DNA from: an uncultured Prevotella sp.
Lineage (GTDB): Bacteria; Bacteroidota; Bacteroidia; Bacteroidales; Bacteroidaceae
Assembly (NCBI GenBank): GCA_946998295.1
Contig: CAMPYS010000020.1
Location: forward strand, 1-35,332
DNA: 35,332 nt
Reading direction: 5' to 3'
Shown here: positions 32,652-35,332 of the stretch, piece after piece
Layout of the letters: the number at the start of each line of letters is the position of its first letter
Numbering within the stretch: the first letter of the stretch is position 1
Program-made: the position numbers and the translations under genes
The notes under the pieces: generated by a model
Told to the model about the DNA's origin: nothing
The model's input: the letters and a program-made list of their open reading frames with translations, nothing else
Databases searched by the model: none

Positions 32652-35240
32652 ATGGTATTAGACAAGTTCACTATTAAAGCTCAAGAAATAGTACGAGAGG
32701 CAACAGAGATTGCTCAACAAAATGGCCAACAAACAATCGAACCTATTCATTTATTAGCAGGAATAATTTCTAAAGGAAAAGATATATCTAACTACTTATT
32801 TCAAAAGATTGGTGCAAATAGTCAGGTTATTGAAACGGCTATTAGAAATGAGATAGCTCATTTACCAAAAGTTTCTGGTGGTGAGCCTTATATCTCAAAT
32901 GATACATCAAAAGTACTACAATGTACAAATTCAATAGCCCAAAAATTTAATGACGAATTTATAGGTGTTGAAGATTTGTTACTTGCAATATTAAAAGTAG
33001 ATTCCAGTGCAAGTCGCATTCTATCAGATGCAGGATGCACAGAAAATAATTTAACTAAGGCAATACATGATTTAAGGCAAGGTTCTAACATACAAAGTAA
33101 AAGTGATGATGACAATTATCAGTCTTTATCTAAATATGCTCATAACCTTGTTGAGGATGCACGTAGTGGAAAATTAGACCCTGTTATTGGTCGTGATGAA
33201 GAAATACGTCGCGTTTTACAAATATTATCACGTCGTACTAAAAATAACCCTATTCTTATAGGTGAACCTGGAACTGGTAAAACAGCAATAATAGAGGGAA
33301 TAGCCGAAAGAATAGTAAGAGGTGATATACCAGAAAACTTAAAAGAAAAACAAGTATACTCTTTGGATATGGGAGCTTTACTTGCAGGCGCAAAATATAA
33401 GGGAGAATTTGAAGAACGTTTAAAGAGCGTTATAAAAGAAGTTACTAACGCTAATGGTAATATAATTTTATTTATTGACGAGATACATACCTTAGTAGGT
33501 GCAGGAGGCGGCCAGGGAGCTATGGATGCTGCCAATATACTGAAACCTGCATTAGCAAGAGGAGAACTTAGAGCTATAGGAGCAACAACGCTAAACGAAT
33601 ATCAAAAATATTTTGAAAAAGATAAGGCGTTAGAGAGACGTTTCCAAATGGTTATGGTAAATGAGCCAAGTGAATTGGATGCAATTTCAATATTACGTGG
33701 TTTAAAGGAGAGGTATGAAAATCATCATAAAGTACGTATACAAGATGATGCTTGTATAGCAGCTGTAAAATTGAGTGAGCGTTATATTTCTGATAGGTTT
33801 TTACCTGATAAAGCAATTGATTTAATGGACGAGGCAGCTGCCAAGTTACGAATGGAACGAGATTCTGTGCCAGAGGAATTAGATGAAATCAGTAGAAGAC
33901 TAAAACAACTTGAGATAGAACGTGAAGCAATTAAAAGGGAAAATGATAAAGATAAAATAGAACTTTTAGATAAAAATATTGCTGAACTAAAAGAAGAAGA
34001 AAACTCTTTCAAAGCTAAATGGGAAAGTGAAAAATCTTTAGTCAATAAAATACAAACAGACAAACAAGAAATAGAACGCTTAAAATATGAAGCAGAAAGA
34101 GCTGAAAGAGAAGGAAACTACGAGCGAGTTGCAGAGATAAGGTATTCAAAGTTAATAGAATTAAATGAAGATATAAAGAAAATTCAATCTCAGCTTCAAG
34201 CCACTCAAGGTGGTAATGCAATGATAAGAGAGGAGGTTACAGAGGATGATATTGCAGAAGTAGTTAGTAGATGGACAGGAATACCAGTAACAAAGATGTT
34301 GCAAAGTGAACGCGAAAAACTTTTACATTTAGAAGAAGAATTGCATAAAAGAGTAATAGGACAAGATAGAGCTATTACTGCTGTAGCAGATGCTGTAAGA
34401 CGTTCACGTGCAGGACTTCAGGATCCTAAAAAACCTATAGCTTCTTTTATATTCTTAGGTACAACTGGTACCGGTAAAACAGAATTAGCAAAGACTTTAG
34501 CTGAATACCTTTTCGATGATGAAACAATGATGACCAGAATTGATATGAGTGAGTATCAAGAAAAATTTAGCGTTACTCGACTTATAGGTGCGCCTCCAGG
34601 ATATGTTGGATATGATGAAGGAGGTCAGTTAACAGAGGCCGTTAGGCGTAAACCATATTCTGTAGTGTTATTCGATGAAATAGAAAAAGCACATCCAGAT
34701 GTATTTAATACATTACTTCAAGTGCTTGATGATGGACGTTTAACAGATAATAAAGGACGTGTTGTTAATTTTAAAAATACAATTATTATCATGACGTCTA
34801 ATCTTGGTTCACAATTGATACAGCAAAAATTTGAGAAGCTTAATGATAAAAATAGAGAGGAGCTTATTAATAAGACAAAAACAATGGTATTGGATATGCT
34901 TAAAAAGACTATTCGACCAGAGTTCCTCAATCGTATAGACGAAACTATTATGTTTTTACCACTTACCAAAGCGGAAGTAGCAAAAGTTGTTGCTTTACAG
35001 CTTGAAAGGGTTAAAAAAATGTTAGAGCCTCAAGGTTTTGAGCTTAATTGGACCGATAAGGCTATAGAATATCTATCAAATGTAGGCTACGATCCAGAGT
35101 TTGGTGCAAGACCTGTAAAACGTGCTATACAGAATTATGTTCTCAACAATTTGAGCAAGTCATTATTAGCTAATTCTGTAAGTAGGGAACATCCTATTTT
35201 AATAGACTGTAATGCAAATGGTTTAATATTTAAGAATTAA
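32652..35240 (+). CDS. clpB: ATP-dependent disaggregase ClpB
   Basis: ClpB is a hexameric AAA+ chaperone that pulls proteins out of aggregates together with DnaK. The 862-residue product is complete. It has the N domain (1-145), AAA1 with Walker A GEPGTGKT (204-211) and FIDEIHTLVGAGG, the coiled-coil middle domain (about 410-525, rich in Glu/Lys) that separates ClpB from ClpA/C, and AAA2 with Walker A GTTGTGKT (603-610) and VVLFDEIEKAHPDVFN. The C-terminal domain includes FLNRIDE. A strong Shine-Dalgarno-like AAAGGAGA lies 5-7 bases before the ATG, unusual in this window. It is monocistronic and followed by a terminator. Confidence 0.98.
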   Translation: MVLDKFTIKAQEIVREATEIAQQNGQQTIEPIHLLAGIISKGKDISNYLFQKIGANSQVIETAIRNEIAHLPKVSGGEPYISNDTSKVLQCTNSIAQKFNDEFIGVEDLLLAILKVDSSASRILSDAGCTENNLTKAIHDLRQGSNIQSKSDDDNYQSLSKYAHNLVEDARSGKLDPVIGRDEEIRRVLQILSRRTKNNPILIGEPGTGKTAIIEGIAERIVRGDIPENLKEKQVYSLDMGALLAGAKYKGEFEERLKSVIKEVTNANGNIILFIDEIHTLVGAGGGQGAMDAANILKPALARGELRAIGATTLNEYQKYFEKDKALERRFQMVMVNEPSELDAISILRGLKERYENHHKVRIQDDACIAAVKLSERYISDRFLPDKAIDLMDEAAAKLRMERDSVPEELDEISRRLKQLEIEREAIKRENDKDKIELLDKNIAELKEEENSFKAKWESEKSLVNKIQTDKQEIERLKYEAERAEREGNYERVAEIRYSKLIELNEDIKKIQSQLQATQGGNAMIREEVTEDDIAEVVSRWTGIPVTKMLQSEREKLLHLEEELHKRVIGQDRAITAVADAVRRSRAGLQDPKKPIASFIFLGTTGTGKTELAKTLAEYLFDDETMMTRIDMSEYQEKFSVTRLIGAPPGYVGYDEGGQLTEAVRRKPYSVVLFDEIEKAHPDVFNTLLQVLDDGRLTDNKGRVVNFKNTIIIMTSNLGSQLIQQKFEKLNDKNREELINKTKTMVLDMLKKTIRPEFLNRIDETIMFLPLTKAEVAKVVALQLERVKKMLEPQGFELNWTDKAIEYLSNVGYDPEFGARPVKRAIQNYVLNNLSKSLLANSVSREHPILIDCNANGLIFKN

Positions 35241-35276
35241 TTCTTACTTGAATTTTGGTTAAATATTATAGTTATT

Positions 35277-35312
35277 TAAGAGGGTGTGTCAAAATTGATA
35301 CATCCTCTTTTT
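35277..35312 (+). terminator. Intrinsic terminator of clpB
   Basis: Bases 35278-35292 pair with 35295-35309 including two G-U pairs, with a tight loop and a T5 tail. It lies about 37 bases after the clpB stop. Its GAGGGTGTGTCAAAA arm resembles transposon ends, but the partner arm lies within 20 bases, so it is a hairpin. Confidence 0.9.
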
Positions 35313-35332
35313 ACTCTCCCTTTACCTTGTCT

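Noticed and set aside
33140..33535. 131-codon minus-strand ORF
   Set aside because: It is the antisense of clpB AAA1 and rich in Ser/Leu/Ile, as expected from a mirrored coding frame.
35277..35312. Possible transposon terminal repeat (GAGGGTGTGTCAAAA)
   Set aside because: The complementary arm is immediately adjacent, with a T5 tail after the clpB stop, so a terminator explains it. No transposase is visible.

Overview
The window is a chromosomal segment of an AT-rich member of the order Bacteroidales (Bacteroidota). The evidence is the gene content: a PorT-like type IX secretion protein, DUF4954 and DUF4876 proteins, a GSCFA protein, a TonB receptor with an N-terminal carboxypeptidase-regulatory domain, and a split 5'-nucleotidase. 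Many genes are also preceded by the Bacteroidota -7 promoter box TAnnTTTG, sometimes with a -33 TTG about 20 bases upstream. Shine-Dalgarno sequences are mostly absent. I cannot name the genus. I see no rRNA, tRNA, CRISPR array, intact transposon or prophage.

Layout. 1-3195: the tail of an upstream gene, then an M16 protease that ends a minus-strand operon hflX - DUF4954 - M16. 6553-8392: nagB and a bile-acid/Na+ symporter-like transporter. 8393-8880: an odd gene-poor stretch with a 35-bp-stem inverted repeat and a decayed second copy of the transporter's 3' end that overlaps the end of aroC. 8849-10540: slyD-aroC on the minus strand. 10751-14144: aguA-aguB (agmatine to putrescine) and hemG. 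14246-17077: a 2[4Fe-4S] ferredoxin, porT, and a metallophosphatase/5'-nucleotidase pair. 17318-22476: rplS with a structured leader, a small helical protein, a stand-alone AICAR transformylase with a small Lys-rich protein, an outer-membrane barrel protein, and a membrane-anchored MutS-like ATPase.

22477-29409 is the most interesting block. A ZnuD-like TonB-dependent receptor is followed closely by three lipoprotein genes. Two of these are diverged paralogues of each other with conserved His positions, and the third belongs to DUF4876. The receptor promoter has a 6-1-6 palindrome exactly between its -33 and -7 boxes and is followed by a leader of about 300 bases. A GSCFA protein and a Fur-family regulator follow, overlapping by ATGA. 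My reading, which is inference, is a metal- or haem-responsive surface uptake system. 31029-35240 holds an M48 lipoprotein protease with a zinc-ribbon membrane protein (minus strand) and clpB (plus strand), divergently transcribed.

Several starts were chosen from promoter positions: the AICAR transformylase starts at 18270, the small helical protein at 18096 and the metallophosphatase at 16235. The ferredoxin (55 residues) was found by reading the minus strand directly.
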